Position numbers and translations under genes: made by a program. Positions 49,089 to 59,321 of a stretch of 64,000 nt of DNA are shown one piece after another. Below the pieces are notes generated by a model. The model saw only the letters and a program-made list of their open reading frames with translations. It ran no database searches and was not told the DNA's origin. Position 1 is the first letter of the stretch; every line of letters begins with the position of its first letter. This stretch comes from Nocardia brasiliensis IFM 10847. GTDB taxonomy: Bacteria; Actinomycetota; Actinomycetes; Mycobacteriales; Mycobacteriaceae. The stretch covers positions 37,279-101,278 of the forward strand of contig NZ_BAUA01000114.1 of assembly GCF_000710915.1 (NCBI RefSeq), in the 5' to 3' direction.

Positions 49089-50341
49089 CGTCCCCCTCCC
49101 GGAATAGCCAGTCCGGCAAGGCCTTCCGGCACGGTGACCGGCGGCGGTCCCGGCGCGGGCGCCTGCTCCGCCAGACTCGGCGGGCTGAACTTCAGCTGTT
49201 CCGGGAACGCGTGCACACCGGTCGCCGGGTTCAGCAGGATCGGCGCGTAATTCATGGCCAGCGAACTGATCACCGGCGCAAGGTATTGCGCGCAGAGGTC
49301 GGCGGAACGATCGGACTGGTTGATCTCCAGCGCGCGCACCGAGCCGCAGAGGAAGCCGAGCGGATCGGCCGTATTGTTCAGCGCCACCGCACCGGTGAGC
49401 GTGCCCTGGGCGGGCTTGTAGATCTGATAGAAGTTCACCAGCGCGGTGGGGCCCGAGTGCAGCACCCGCTCGAGTTCCGGTTGCTTGTCCACCAGAATCT
49501 GGGTGACGTCGGCCAGCCGCTGCACGCCCTCGGTGAGTTCGGCGCCGCTGCCCTCCAGGAAACGCTTCACATCGGCCAGCGCGGTATCCAGATTGTCCAG
49601 TCCCGCACCGAGTTCGGCAGAGGCACCCGCCAGCACCGAGGAGACCGAGGCCAGCCTGCCGCCGAACTGCACGATCTGTTCGTTGCTCGCCGCGAGCACA
49701 TCCACGAACTTCTGCAGGTTGCGAATGGTGCCGAACAGGTCGGTGCGTCCGTCGGAAAGGGTGTTCAGGGTGGCGGACAGTTCACGCAGGGTGTCGCGCA
49801 GCTTCTGCCCGTTGCCGTCCATATTGTCCGCGGCGGTGTTGACGAAGCGTCCGAACGAGCCCTGCGAGTCATCGCCGACGGGGCCCAAAGTGGTTGCCAG
49901 CTTGGAGAGTTCGGCCTTGATGTCGTCCCACTCCACCGGCACCGCGGTGTGCTCGATCGGAATCTGCGCGCCGTCGGCCATTTTCGGGCCGCCGGTGTAG
50001 GCAGGCGCCAGCTGGATGAACCGCGCCGAGACCAGCGACGGCGAGATGATCACCGCGCGGGCGTCGGCGGGCAGGTCGATCCCGCGATCGATGGTCACCC
50101 GCACCCGCACCCGGTCCTTGCCGGGATCGATCGAGTCGATCCGGCCGACCTTCACCCCCAGCACCCGGACCTCATCGCCCTTGTACAGGCCCGAGGTCGA
50201 CGGGAAGTACGCGGTGATGCTGGTCGTGCCGAGCCGCGTGATCCCGGTGTACGCGCCGAACGCCACCAGCGCGACCACCACGGCGCCTGCGACCACGACC
50301 GCCCAGCGAGGCACCTTTTTCGCCTTGTCCATGAGGGTCAT
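49085..50341 (-). CDS. mce4D: Mce4D
   Basis: 418 residues. Membrane helix (WAVVVAGAVVVALVAFGAYT), MCE domain (ITAYFPSTSGLYKGDEVRVL), long helical region and a C-terminal Pro-rich tail (APAPGPPPVTVPEG). Start overlaps the mce4C stop by 4 bases. Confidence 0.92.
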   Translation of the reverse strand: MTLMDKAKKVPRWAVVVAGAVVVALVAFGAYTGITRLGTTSITAYFPSTSGLYKGDEVRVLGVKVGRIDSIDPGKDRVRVRVTIDRGIDLPADARAVIISPSLVSARFIQLAPAYTGGPKMADGAQIPIEHTAVPVEWDDIKAELSKLATTLGPVGDDSQGSFGRFVNTAADNMDGNGQKLRDTLRELSATLNTLSDGRTDLFGTIRNLQKFVDVLAASNEQIVQFGGRLASVSSVLAGASAELGAGLDNLDTALADVKRFLEGSGAELTEGVQRLADVTQILVDKQPELERVLHSGPTALVNFYQIYKPAQGTLTGAVALNNTADPLGFLCGSVRALEINQSDRSADLCAQYLAPVISSLAMNYAPILLNPATGVHAFPEQLKFSPPSLAEQAPAPGPPPVTVPEGLAGLAIPGGGR

Positions 50342-51405
50342 CGCGGTGGCTCCTGAATCGACGGGCCGATCGACGGCGGTGCCGGATGCGTGAAGATGTT
50401 GCGCAGGTCGTCGGGCAGATGCTCGGGCCACACCAGCGCGTCCACCAGGCCCTGCAACTGGGTGCTGGTGGCGTTGACGACATAGGCGTTGAACCACGGG
50501 CCGTTGCCGACCTGCTCGCCGAGGGCCGCGGCGTACGGGCCGAGGTTGTCGAGCGCGTCGGACAGGTTCTGCTTGTTGCGTTGCAGCAGGCCCAGTACCG
50601 AGTTCAGTTTGTCCAGCGCCGGTTTCAGCTGCGCCTCGTTGTCGTTGACCAGACCGGACAGCTGCTTGGCCACCTCGTTGACGTAGACGATCAGCTGCCC
50701 GATCGCGCCGCGCCGCCGGTCCAGCTCGCCGAGCAGGTTGTTGCCGTCCAGCAGCAGCATGTTGATCTGGTTGCTGCGGTCGGCCAGGATCTTGGTCACG
50801 CTCTGCGCTCGAACCAGCAGATCGGACAGCGCCTGGTCGCGCGCATTGATGCTGCGGGACAACGCCGTTACCCCGTCCAGTGCCGCGCGCAGCGGGGCGG
50901 GCGTATCGGCGAAGGTCGCCGAGAGCGTGTCGAGCGTCTTGTCCACCTGCTCGAGGTCCAGCCCCTGCACGGTGCGGCCGAGATCGCCGAGCGCGTCGTT
51001 GAGCGAGTACGGAGAAGTGGTGCGGTCCAACGGAATCGTGTCGTCGCGCCGCAGCGCGCCCGGCCCGGTCGGCGTCAGCTCGAGCGACTTGCGGCCGAGC
51101 ACCGTGTTGGTCTTGATCGCGGCAGCAGTCTTCTGGCCGAGCACGATCGATTCGTCGAGCGTGAAACGCACCAGCACCTTGTCGCCGTCGAGATGCACGC
51201 TGTCCACCCGGCCGGTGCGCACCCCGGCCACCTGGACCGGGTCGCCGGGCAGCAGTCCGCCGGCGTCGGCGAAGAACGCGGTGTAGTTCGCGCCGCCGCG
51301 GATGAACGGCAGCCGTTCGAACTGCAGGGCCGACAAAGCCACGCACACCGCGACCACCAGGCCGACTATGCCGATGGTGACGACACGGGATCGCTGCTCG
51401 TTCAT
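50338..51405 (-). CDS. mce4C: Mce4C
   Basis: 355 residues. Membrane helix (VVTIGIVGLVVAVCVALSAL), MCE domain (YTAFFADAGGLLPGDPVQVA), helical C-terminal part ending in a Pro-rich tail. Overlaps mce4B by 4 bases. Confidence 0.92.
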   Translation of the reverse strand: MNEQRSRVVTIGIVGLVVAVCVALSALQFERLPFIRGGANYTAFFADAGGLLPGDPVQVAGVRTGRVDSVHLDGDKVLVRFTLDESIVLGQKTAAAIKTNTVLGRKSLELTPTGPGALRRDDTIPLDRTTSPYSLNDALGDLGRTVQGLDLEQVDKTLDTLSATFADTPAPLRAALDGVTALSRSINARDQALSDLLVRAQSVTKILADRSNQINMLLLDGNNLLGELDRRRGAIGQLIVYVNEVAKQLSGLVNDNEAQLKPALDKLNSVLGLLQRNKQNLSDALDNLGPYAAALGEQVGNGPWFNAYVVNATSTQLQGLVDALVWPEHLPDDLRNIFTHPAPPSIGPSIQEPPR

Positions 51406-52427
51406 TCGGGCGCACACCTTCCGGTCGTCTGCTTGCCCGGCAGGTTCACCTGCAACGGCTGCCCGTCCGGCCCGTCCACGAGCAGGTTGGTCCCGCAGAC
51501 GTAGAGCTGCAGGAACGAGCCGTAGGCGCCGATGCGGATGAGCTTCTTGTAGGTGTCGGGCAGCCGATCGAGCACCCATTGGATGGTGTCGGAGCCGTTG
51601 TCGAGATTGCTCGACAGCCGCCCGGTCTGCTCGATGGTGGTGCGCAGATCGGGTCGCGCCTGCGCGAGCAGATCGGTGAGATCCCTGGTGGCCCCGGCGA
51701 TCCGCGGCAACGCGTCCCCGATCGGATCCCGGTCGGCGGCCAGATCCGTGATCAGGCGCTGCAATTCGTCGAGCGTGGTGGCGAACTGGTCGCCGCGCTG
51801 ATCGATGGTCTGCAACACCGTGTTCAGGTTGTTGATCACGTTGCCGATCAGCTCGTCGCGGTCGGCCAGCGTCTTGGCGAAGGAACCACCGCTGTTGAGC
51901 AGCGAGACCAGCGTGCCGCCCTGGCCCTGGAAGATCTGGAGCAGAGCGCTGGTCAGGTCGTTCACCTGCGCGGGATCGAGACCGCGCAGCAGCGGCCGGA
52001 ACCCGCCGAGCAGCATGTCCAGGTCGAGCGCGGGCGCCGTCTTGTCCTTGTCGATGGTGCCGCCGTCCCGCAGCACGTCCGCGGCGCCCGGGCCCTCCAG
52101 CAGTTCCAGATACCGGTCTCCGACGAGGTTTTCGTAGCGGATGGTGGCCCGGGTGCTGGTGAGCAACCGGTACTTGCGGTCGACGTCGAACTCGACGTGC
52201 GCCAGCTTGTCCTTGCCCACCCGCACCGAGGAGACCGAGCCGACCGGCACCCCCGCGATGCGCACCTTCGCCCCGGGCAACATGCCCGACGAGCTGGTGA
52301 ACACGGCGTGGTAGCCGTGTTCCCTGGCGAAGCGCATCTGACTGAACACGACCGTCAGCCCGGCGAAGACCAGCGCCATCACCAAGGTGAAGATGGCCAG
52401 TTTCACGGTCGTCGCGGTGTTCTTCAC
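51402..52427 (-). CDS. mce4B: Mce4B
   Basis: 341 residues from a GTG in GTGA overlap with mce4A. Membrane helix (VKLAIFTLVMALVFAGLTVV), MCE domain (YHAVFTSSSGMLPGAKVRIA), and a C-terminal LQLYVCGTNLLVDGPDGQPL typical of B subunits. Confidence 0.92.
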   Translation of the reverse strand: MKNTATTVKLAIFTLVMALVFAGLTVVFSQMRFAREHGYHAVFTSSSGMLPGAKVRIAGVPVGSVSSVRVGKDKLAHVEFDVDRKYRLLTSTRATIRYENLVGDRYLELLEGPGAADVLRDGGTIDKDKTAPALDLDMLLGGFRPLLRGLDPAQVNDLTSALLQIFQGQGGTLVSLLNSGGSFAKTLADRDELIGNVINNLNTVLQTIDQRGDQFATTLDELQRLITDLAADRDPIGDALPRIAGATRDLTDLLAQARPDLRTTIEQTGRLSSNLDNGSDTIQWVLDRLPDTYKKLIRIGAYGSFLQLYVCGTNLLVDGPDGQPLQVNLPGKQTTGRCAPE

Positions 52428-53620
52428 AGTGCGTCCACCCCCGGTAACCCGGCGAACAGCAGCTGGAACACCTTCGGCGCCGAGTTGGGCTTCACGAAAC
52501 CCGTGTTGGGCACGTACGGAGCTCCCTGATTCGTGTCGGTGACGACGTAGTCGGCATGACTGTTCGGCACCCGGTCGACCACGCCCTCGCAATGTGGGCC
52601 GCCGGTGGCGTTCACCTTCGGCAGGTCGTCCGGATAGGTGTAGGGCTTGGCGCCGAACATGAAGTTGGTGTTCATCCCGATGCCGGGCAGCACCCCGCCG
52701 AATACCCGTTCGGCCAGCGGCATCATCGGGCCGAGCGCGTTGATGACGCAGCCGAGCGCGGGGTTGTATTCGAACAGCAACTGCGTGGTGGGCCGCAAGA
52801 GATCCAGCGCGGTGCCGAGGTTGCCCTCGTTCTCCTTCAGTACCGCACCGGTGGTGTCGGCCAGGCCGATCAGGTTGGCCAGCACGTCGTCCAGGCTCTG
52901 CTGCTCGTCGACCAGCGCGCGGCTGGTGACCGTGGCGTTGTCCACGGTGCGCAGCAGCTCGGGCGCCGTGTCCGCGTACAGGTCGGTGACCTGACCGGTC
53001 TGCACCAGATCCTGTTGCAGCGTGGGCAGATACGGGTTGATATCGCGCAGGTAGGCATCGCTGCGGGCGAGCAGGTCGCCGAGCTTCTCGCCGCGGCCCT
53101 GCAACGCGGTGCCGAGCGCGGACAGCGTCGCGTTCAACTTCTCCGGCTCGACCTTGGCCAGCACATCGGACAGGTGCTGGAACAGCGTGTTGAACTCGAC
53201 GGTCACGTGCTGCACACTCACGCGCGCACCGGGTTTCAGCGAGGTCGCCGAAGGCTGATCGGGCACCGTGAAATTCACATACTTCGCGCCGAAGACGGTG
53301 GTGGAGCGGATATCTACGCCCGCGTTCGCCGGAACCAGTTTCAGCTGATCGGGATTCACCGCCAGCTTCAGGCTGGCGCCCTCGGCGGTCTGCTCGATCC
53401 CGACGACCCGGCCGATCTCCACGCCGCGCACCTTCACCTTGGCGTCCGGGTCGAGTACCAGGCCGCTGCGCGGCGCGTCGACCATGACGGTCGCCGTCGA
53501 GGTGAAGCCGCCGACGAACATCAGCAGCGCGATCGCGACGATCGCCACCATCGCCAGCACCATCGCGGCTCCGGCGAGCTTGAACCCGAGCGCGTTTCGC
53601 AATTTCGTCGAATCCGCCAT
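52424..53620 (-). CDS. mce4A: Mce4A
   Basis: 398 residues. Membrane helix (GAAMVLAMVAIVAIALLMFV), MCE domain (TATVMVDAPRSGLVLDPDAK, VRGVEIGRVVGIEQTAEGAS), and helical C-terminus. First of the six Mce subunits. Four bases separate it from yrbE4B. Confidence 0.93.
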   Translation of the reverse strand: MADSTKLRNALGFKLAGAAMVLAMVAIVAIALLMFVGGFTSTATVMVDAPRSGLVLDPDAKVKVRGVEIGRVVGIEQTAEGASLKLAVNPDQLKLVPANAGVDIRSTTVFGAKYVNFTVPDQPSATSLKPGARVSVQHVTVEFNTLFQHLSDVLAKVEPEKLNATLSALGTALQGRGEKLGDLLARSDAYLRDINPYLPTLQQDLVQTGQVTDLYADTAPELLRTVDNATVTSRALVDEQQSLDDVLANLIGLADTTGAVLKENEGNLGTALDLLRPTTQLLFEYNPALGCVINALGPMMPLAERVFGGVLPGIGMNTNFMFGAKPYTYPDDLPKVNATGGPHCEGVVDRVPNSHADYVVTDTNQGAPYVPNTGFVKPNSAPKVFQLLFAGLPGVDAL

Positions 53621-53624
53621 ATCG

Positions 53625-54476
53625 CTATCCGGAGAGGTGGAAGTTGCCGGAGGTGCCGTAGATGGCCAGCGAGATCAACAGTGTCACCGTGACCACCGCG
53701 ACCAGCGAGGTCCGCACCGCGTTGCCGACCGCCACGCCGACCCCGACCGGGCCGCCCGCGGCGTTGTAGCCGTAGTAGGTATGGATGAGCATGACCGCCA
53801 GTGCCATGAAGATCGCCTGCGCGAACGACCAGAGGATGTCGCTCGGGATCAAGAACGTGGAGAAGTAGTGGTCGTACACGCCCGCGGACTGCCCGTAGAT
53901 GACCACCGTGGCGAACCGGCTGGCCAGGAAGGAGGCGATCACGGCGAGCGCGTACAGCGGCACGATCGCGATCATCCCGGCCAGCACCCGGGTGCCGACC
54001 AGGTATGGCACCGGCCGGATGGCCATGGACTCGAGCGCGTCGATCTCCTCGGCCACCCGCATGGCGCCGAGTTGCGCGGTCGAGCCGGCGCCGATGGTGG
54101 CGGCCAAACCGATGCCGGAGATGACCGGGGCGGCGATGCGGACATTGATGAAGGCCGCGAAGAATCCGGTGAGCGCCTCGACGCCGATATTGCCGAGCGA
54201 GCTGTAGCCCTGCACCGCGATGGTGCCGCCGGCGAACAGAGTGAGGAAGCCGACGATCACCACGGTGCCGCCGATCACCGCCAGAGCACCGCTGCCCATG
54301 CTGATTTCGGCGATCAATCGAATGGTCTCGGTCCGATAGTGGGTGAGCGCGCGCGGAATTGCCCCCAGCGCCTGCGCGTAGAACACAGCCTGTTTCCCGA
54401 CAGAATCGAGCGAGTCCGACATCCGACGCACCCGTCGAACGGTACGCGGGAAGCGGGATTCGATCACGAAGGCCAT
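53625..54476 (-). CDS. yrbE4B: YrbE4B permease
   Basis: 283 residues with about six membrane helices. MlaE-type landmarks: GSTAQLGAMRVAEEIDALES, MAIRPVPYLVGTRVLAGMIA. With YrbE4A it forms the ABC permease of the steroid importer, driven by an MceG-type ATPase encoded elsewhere. Confidence 0.93.
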   Translation of the reverse strand: MAFVIESRFPRTVRRVRRMSDSLDSVGKQAVFYAQALGAIPRALTHYRTETIRLIAEISMGSGALAVIGGTVVIVGFLTLFAGGTIAVQGYSSLGNIGVEALTGFFAAFINVRIAAPVISGIGLAATIGAGSTAQLGAMRVAEEIDALESMAIRPVPYLVGTRVLAGMIAIVPLYALAVIASFLASRFATVVIYGQSAGVYDHYFSTFLIPSDILWSFAQAIFMALAVMLIHTYYGYNAAGGPVGVGVAVGNAVRTSLVAVVTVTLLISLAIYGTSGNFHLSG

Positions 54477-54480
54477 GCGG

Positions 54481-55245
54481 TCACCGCGCCGTGAACTTGA
54501 TGCCTACCGCGGTGACCACCACGTTCACGACGAACAAAGCCATAAAGGCGAAGACGACGGTCTGATTCACCGCATCACCGACACTCTTGGGACCACCTTT
54601 GACATTCAAACCCAGATAACAGGCCACCAGCCCGGCGATCAGCCCGAACAATCCGGCCTTCACTTCCGAGATGATCAATTCGGGCAAATGAGTCAGCAAC
54701 GTGATGCCGTTGACGAACGCGCCGGGGTTCACGTCCTGCAGAAACACCGAGAAGAGAAATCCGCCGACGATGCCGATGGTGCAGACCAGGCTGTTGAGCA
54801 TCAACGCGACGAACATCGAGGCGAGCACGCGCGGCACCACCAGTCGCTGCACCGGGTTGATACCGAGCACCCGCATCGCGTCGATTTCCTCGCGAATCGT
54901 GCGGGCGCCCAGGTCAGCACAGATCGCGGTGGCTCCGGCGCCCGCCACGATCAGCACCGTCACGATCGGGCCGACCTGGGTCACCGCGCCGAACGCCGCG
55001 CCCGCGCCGCTGAGATCGGCCGCGCCGATCTCGCGCAACAAGATGTTGAGGGTGAAGCTCACCAGAACCGTGAATGGAATCGCGACCAACAGTGTCGGCA
55101 CGATCGAGACCCGTGCGATGAACCAGGACTGGTCGATGAACTCGCGCCATTGAAATGGCCTGCGCACGCTGGCGCGGGCGACTTCGGCAGTCAGTTCGAA
55201 GAACCCGCCGACGGCCCGCAATGGCACGGCAAGGACCTCGTTCAT
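54481..55245 (-). CDS. yrbE4A: YrbE4A permease
   Basis: 254 residues. MlaE-type permease: GAGATAICADLGARTIREEI, DAMRVLGINPVQRLVVPRVL. First gene of the mce4 operon; a KstR-type site lies 78 bases upstream. Confidence 0.93.
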   Translation of the reverse strand: MNEVLAVPLRAVGGFFELTAEVARASVRRPFQWREFIDQSWFIARVSIVPTLLVAIPFTVLVSFTLNILLREIGAADLSGAGAAFGAVTQVGPIVTVLIVAGAGATAICADLGARTIREEIDAMRVLGINPVQRLVVPRVLASMFVALMLNSLVCTIGIVGGFLFSVFLQDVNPGAFVNGITLLTHLPELIISEVKAGLFGLIAGLVACYLGLNVKGGPKSVGDAVNQTVVFAFMALFVVNVVVTAVGIKFTAR

Positions 55246-55590
55246 CTACGAACCTCCTTGCTCAGAACCCGCGTACAACTTCACGGCACGATTCTTCACC
55301 GAGGCCGCACCGCCTCATTGATTAGAACACGTTCACAACGTTGCCGGAAGATGTTTGTCACTTTTGAACTGCACTTTTTAGCTGCGTCGGCATATAAATC
55401 TGGAACGGGTGTCAGAGAGATTGATCCCACCTTTGTGAGGCGGAGCACATCTCGACACCCAATGTCTACCAAGTGCCGGACCCTTGATCAACAGTTGGTC
55501 AGTTGATCAGCAGTTCGTGTCGAGTGGGTCTTGCAGATACCGATCCTCGCTGCGCATGTTTCGCGCCGGAGATCGAGCGGCGATGCGGAC
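55246..55590. other. intergenic region upstream of the mce4 operon
   Basis: Contains the KstR-type site at 55323-55336 and, near the hsd4A end, the inverted repeat TGATCAAC (55485-55492) / GTTGATCA (55502-55509). The middle is AT-richer than average (for example GGCATATAAATCTGG). No gene is supported. Confidence 0.5.
55323..55336. promoter_or_regulatory. KstR-type operator before yrbE4A
   Basis: TAGAACACGTTCAC against the published KstR consensus TnnAACnnGTTnnA: the core AAC-N2-GTT is intact, with one mismatch at the last position. KstR represses cholesterol genes until steroid-CoA intermediates appear. Confidence 0.7.
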
Positions 55591-56496
55591 TCAACCGAGA
55601 TCGAGCAGCGCCGAAGCCGAGAAGGTCTGCCCCGCGAGGCGTTCGGCGAAGTAGCCGCCGAGGGTGGCGGCGAGATCGCCCGGCGACCACTGACCGTCCG
55701 CGGCATCGAACCGTTGCTCGACGACGGGCGCGGCCATGAGCGCCACCATCGCGCCGTAGACCACGAACAGCTGACCGTTCACCGCGTCGGCGGCCGGTGA
55801 TGCGAGATAGGCGACGAGCCGGGCCACATGATCGGGAGAAAGTGGATCGACCGCACCCTCGGGTGCGGCGCTGAACACCGCTTCGGTCATCGCGGTCCGC
55901 GCGCGCGGCGCGATCGCGTTGGCGCGCACGCCGTAACGCGAAAGCGCCCGCGCCGCCGACAACGTCAACGCGGTGATGCCCGCCTTGGCGGCGCCGTAGT
56001 TCGCCTGCCCCTCCGGGCCGAGCAGTCCGGCCTCCGACGAGGTGTTGATCAGCCTGCCGTAGACCGGCGCGCCGGCCGCCTTCGACTTGCCGCGCCAATA
56101 GGCCGCGGCGTTGCGGGACAACAGGAAATGGCCGCGCAGATGCACCGCGACGACCGCGTCGAAATCCTCGTCGGACATGTTGAACAGCATCCGGTCCCGG
56201 GTGATCCCGGCGTTGTTCACCACGATGTGCACACCACCGAAGGCTTCCTCGGCGGTGCGGATCAGCGCGTCCGCGGTGGCCCGTTCGGCGATGCTGCCCG
56301 CGACGAACTCGGCCTTGGTGCCGAGCGCGCGGAGCTCGGACAGCGTGTCGGACACCGCATCCGATTCGGCCAGGTCGTTGATCACCACCGAGGCACCGGC
56401 ACCGGCCAACGCGAGCGCCTCTGCCCGCCCCAGCCCGGCGCCCGCTCCGGTCACGATCGCCACTCGTCCGGCCAGGCTCACATCTGCATCGTCCAC
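55591..56496 (-). CDS. hsd4A: short-chain dehydrogenase, Hsd4A-like
   Basis: 301 residues from GTG. Rossmann motif VTGAGAGLGRAEALALAG, NNAG (VVNNAGITRDRM), catalytic Ser...Tyr-x-x-x-Lys in LINTSSEAGLLGPEGQANYG followed by AAKAG. C-terminal extension beyond the SDR core. Position beside mce4, fdxD and fadE26 matches Rv3502c (Hsd4A), a steroid-pathway 17-beta-hydroxysteroid dehydrogenase/beta-oxidation enzyme. Confidence 0.85.
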   Translation of the reverse strand: MDDADVSLAGRVAIVTGAGAGLGRAEALALAGAGASVVINDLAESDAVSDTLSELRALGTKAEFVAGSIAERATADALIRTAEEAFGGVHIVVNNAGITRDRMLFNMSDEDFDAVVAVHLRGHFLLSRNAAAYWRGKSKAAGAPVYGRLINTSSEAGLLGPEGQANYGAAKAGITALTLSAARALSRYGVRANAIAPRARTAMTEAVFSAAPEGAVDPLSPDHVARLVAYLASPAADAVNGQLFVVYGAMVALMAAPVVEQRFDAADGQWSPGDLAATLGGYFAERLAGQTFSASALLDLG

Positions 56497-56508
56497 GGGG
56501 CCGACCCT

Positions 56509-56522
56509 AGAACGTGTTCCAG
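56509..56522. promoter_or_regulatory. KstR-type operator between fdxD and hsd4A
   Basis: TAGAACGTGTTCCA is a full match to TnnAACnnGTTnnA. It lies 13 bases before the hsd4A start. Confidence 0.75.
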
Positions 56523-56541
56523 CCGATGGCAAGGGACCATT

Positions 56542-56730
56542 TCACTGGAGCCGCAGCGCCGCTTTCGGGCATTGCGCGACCGCGTCCTCGACATCGGCGA
56601 CGCGATCGGCGGGCACGTCGGCCGTCAGGATGTGCAACTGGTCTTCGTCATCGAGTTCGAACACGTCGGGGGCGATTCCGACGCAGATTCCGTTCGCTTC
56701 GCACTGATCCAGATCGACGCTTACCTTCAT
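56542..56730 (-). CDS. fdxD: ferredoxin FdxD
   Basis: 62 residues. MKVSVDLDQCEANGICVGIA, a later FELDDEDQLHIL and C-terminal AQCPKAALRLQ: three cluster-binding Cys in the C-x5-C...C-P pattern of single-cluster 3Fe-4S or related ferredoxins. Likely donates electrons to a steroid cytochrome P450 or oxygenase. Syntenic with Rv3503c. Confidence 0.88.
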   Translation of the reverse strand: MKVSVDLDQCEANGICVGIAPDVFELDDEDQLHILTADVPADRVADVEDAVAQCPKAALRLQ

Positions 56731-56817
56731 GAGAACTCCTTTACCGCGATCCTTGGCGAACCCTAACAAGCCGGTACCGCCGCAGGTGGCGCTATCGACC
56801 GGATTCAGTAGCAATAC

Positions 56818-56831
56818 TGGAACATGTTTCA
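56818..56831. promoter_or_regulatory. KstR-type operator between fdxD and fadE26
   Basis: TGGAACATGTTTCA fully matches TnnAACnnGTTnnA. It can serve both fdxD (minus) and fadE26 (plus). Confidence 0.75.
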
Positions 56832-56885
56832 GTCGGTATGCAATGATCGGGTGCACCCACATCGAGAAGGCATGAGGTATTTGCC

Positions 56886-58079
<1,194 letters not shown>

Positions 58080-58100
58080 TCCGGAAAGCAGAGAGCTGAC

Positions 58101-59204
58101 ATGGATTTCACTCCCACCGAAGCCCAACTCGATCTGGCCCGGCTGACCGGCGAGGTGTGCGGCAAGCTCGTCACCGCCGACCGGCTGCGCGAACTCGACA
58201 AGGCCGACGACCGATTCGATGCGGCGCTGTGGAGTTCACTCGCCGACACCGGCGTGCTCGCGGCGGCGCTGCCGGAGTCCGTGGGCGGCGGCGACTTCGG
58301 CGTGCTCGAGCAGACCGCCGTGCTGCGCGAACTCGGCAAGTCGCTCGCCGCCGTGCCTTACCTCTGCTCGATCGTGGTCGGCGCGGGCGCGCTGGCCCGG
58401 TTCGGCGATGCGGCGCAACAGGATCTGGCGACCCGGGCGGGCGCGGGCCAGGTGATCCTGACCGCGGCGCTGACCGAAGAGCACAATTGGAATCCGGCCG
58501 AGCCCACAGCCGTCGCGGTCGAGGCCGACGGCGGCTGGCTGCTCACCGGCGTCAAAACCACGGTGCCGGTGGCCGATCGCGCCGAGCGCATCCTGGTCCC
58601 GGCCACCGTCGCGGGCGTGCCGGCGGTGTTCCTGGTCGATCCCGCCGCGGCGACGGTGACCGCGCAGCAGGTCGTCGACCGCAGCCCCGAGTACCTCGTC
58701 GAATTCGCCGATGCCCCGGCCGAATTGGTCGGCACCGTCGAACAGGGCGCCGAGATCTTGGACTGGCTGTTGACCAGGGCCTGGCTCGGTCTCAGCGCGC
58801 TCCAACTCGGCACGCTGGAGCGCGCACTCGACCTGGTCGCCGAATACGCCCGCGAGCGTGAACAATTCGGCAAGGCGGTGGGCAGCTTCCAGGCCGTGGC
58901 CCAGCGGCTCGCCGACGCCTACATCGATGTCCAGGGCCTGCGCCTGGCGGTCACTCAGGCGGCCTGGCAGCTCTCCGAGGACCTGCCGAGCGCCGCGGCC
59001 GTGCACACCGCCAAGTTCTGGGCCGCCGACGCGGGCCACCGCGTAGCGCACACCGTCGTACACATCCACGGCGGCGTCGGCATCGACCGCGACCACATCG
59101 TGCACAACTACTTCACCGCCGCCAAACACCACGAATTCGCCCTCGGCGCCGCCACCGACCACCTTCGCGCCCTCGGCACCCTCCTCACCACCAACCCCAC
59201 CTGA
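58101..59204 (+). CDS. fadE27: acyl-CoA dehydrogenase FadE27 (ChsE5-like)
   Basis: 367 residues. MDFTPTEAQLDLARLTGEVC, YLCSIVVGAGALARFGDAAQ, EREQFGKAVGSFQAVAQRLA, HTVVHIHGGVGIDRDHIVHN. Shorter, diverged partner subunit typical of the heteromeric steroid acyl-CoA dehydrogenases. Followed by a strong terminator. Confidence 0.9.
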   Translation: MDFTPTEAQLDLARLTGEVCGKLVTADRLRELDKADDRFDAALWSSLADTGVLAAALPESVGGGDFGVLEQTAVLRELGKSLAAVPYLCSIVVGAGALARFGDAAQQDLATRAGAGQVILTAALTEEHNWNPAEPTAVAVEADGGWLLTGVKTTVPVADRAERILVPATVAGVPAVFLVDPAAATVTAQQVVDRSPEYLVEFADAPAELVGTVEQGAEILDWLLTRAWLGLSALQLGTLERALDLVAEYAREREQFGKAVGSFQAVAQRLADAYIDVQGLRLAVTQAAWQLSEDLPSAAAVHTAKFWAADAGHRVAHTVVHIHGGVGIDRDHIVHNYFTAAKHHEFALGAATDHLRALGTLLTTNPT

Positions 59205-59213
59205 CCCACCCCC

Positions 59214-59243
59214 GAACGGCCCGCCGATCCCGGCGGGCCGTTC
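59214..59243 (+). terminator. intrinsic terminator after fadE27
   Basis: GAACGGCCCGCC and GGCGGGCCGTTC, 12-bp perfect stem with loop GATCCC, followed by TTG. Lies 10 bases after the fadE27 stop. Confidence 0.8.
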
Positions 59244-59272
59244 TTGTCTGAAGTCACCGTGTGACGCAAACG

Positions 59273-59307
59273 CCGGGGGCCGCCACGTTATTCGTGGCGG
59301 CCCCCGG
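59273..59307 (-). terminator. 15-bp perfect hairpin after fadD19
   Basis: CCGGGGGCCGCCACG and CGTGGCGGCCCCCGG with loop TTATT, 15 bases beyond the fadD19 stop. Probably terminates both converging transcripts. Confidence 0.8.
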
Positions 59308-59321
59308 TATGCGTGCGCGGT

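Noticed and set aside
49085..51415. A single 776-codon frame covering mce4D and mce4C
   Set aside because: The first half is antiphase to the real mce4C frame. The true mce4D start at 50341 overlaps the mce4C stop by 4 bases and gives a normal N-terminal membrane helix.
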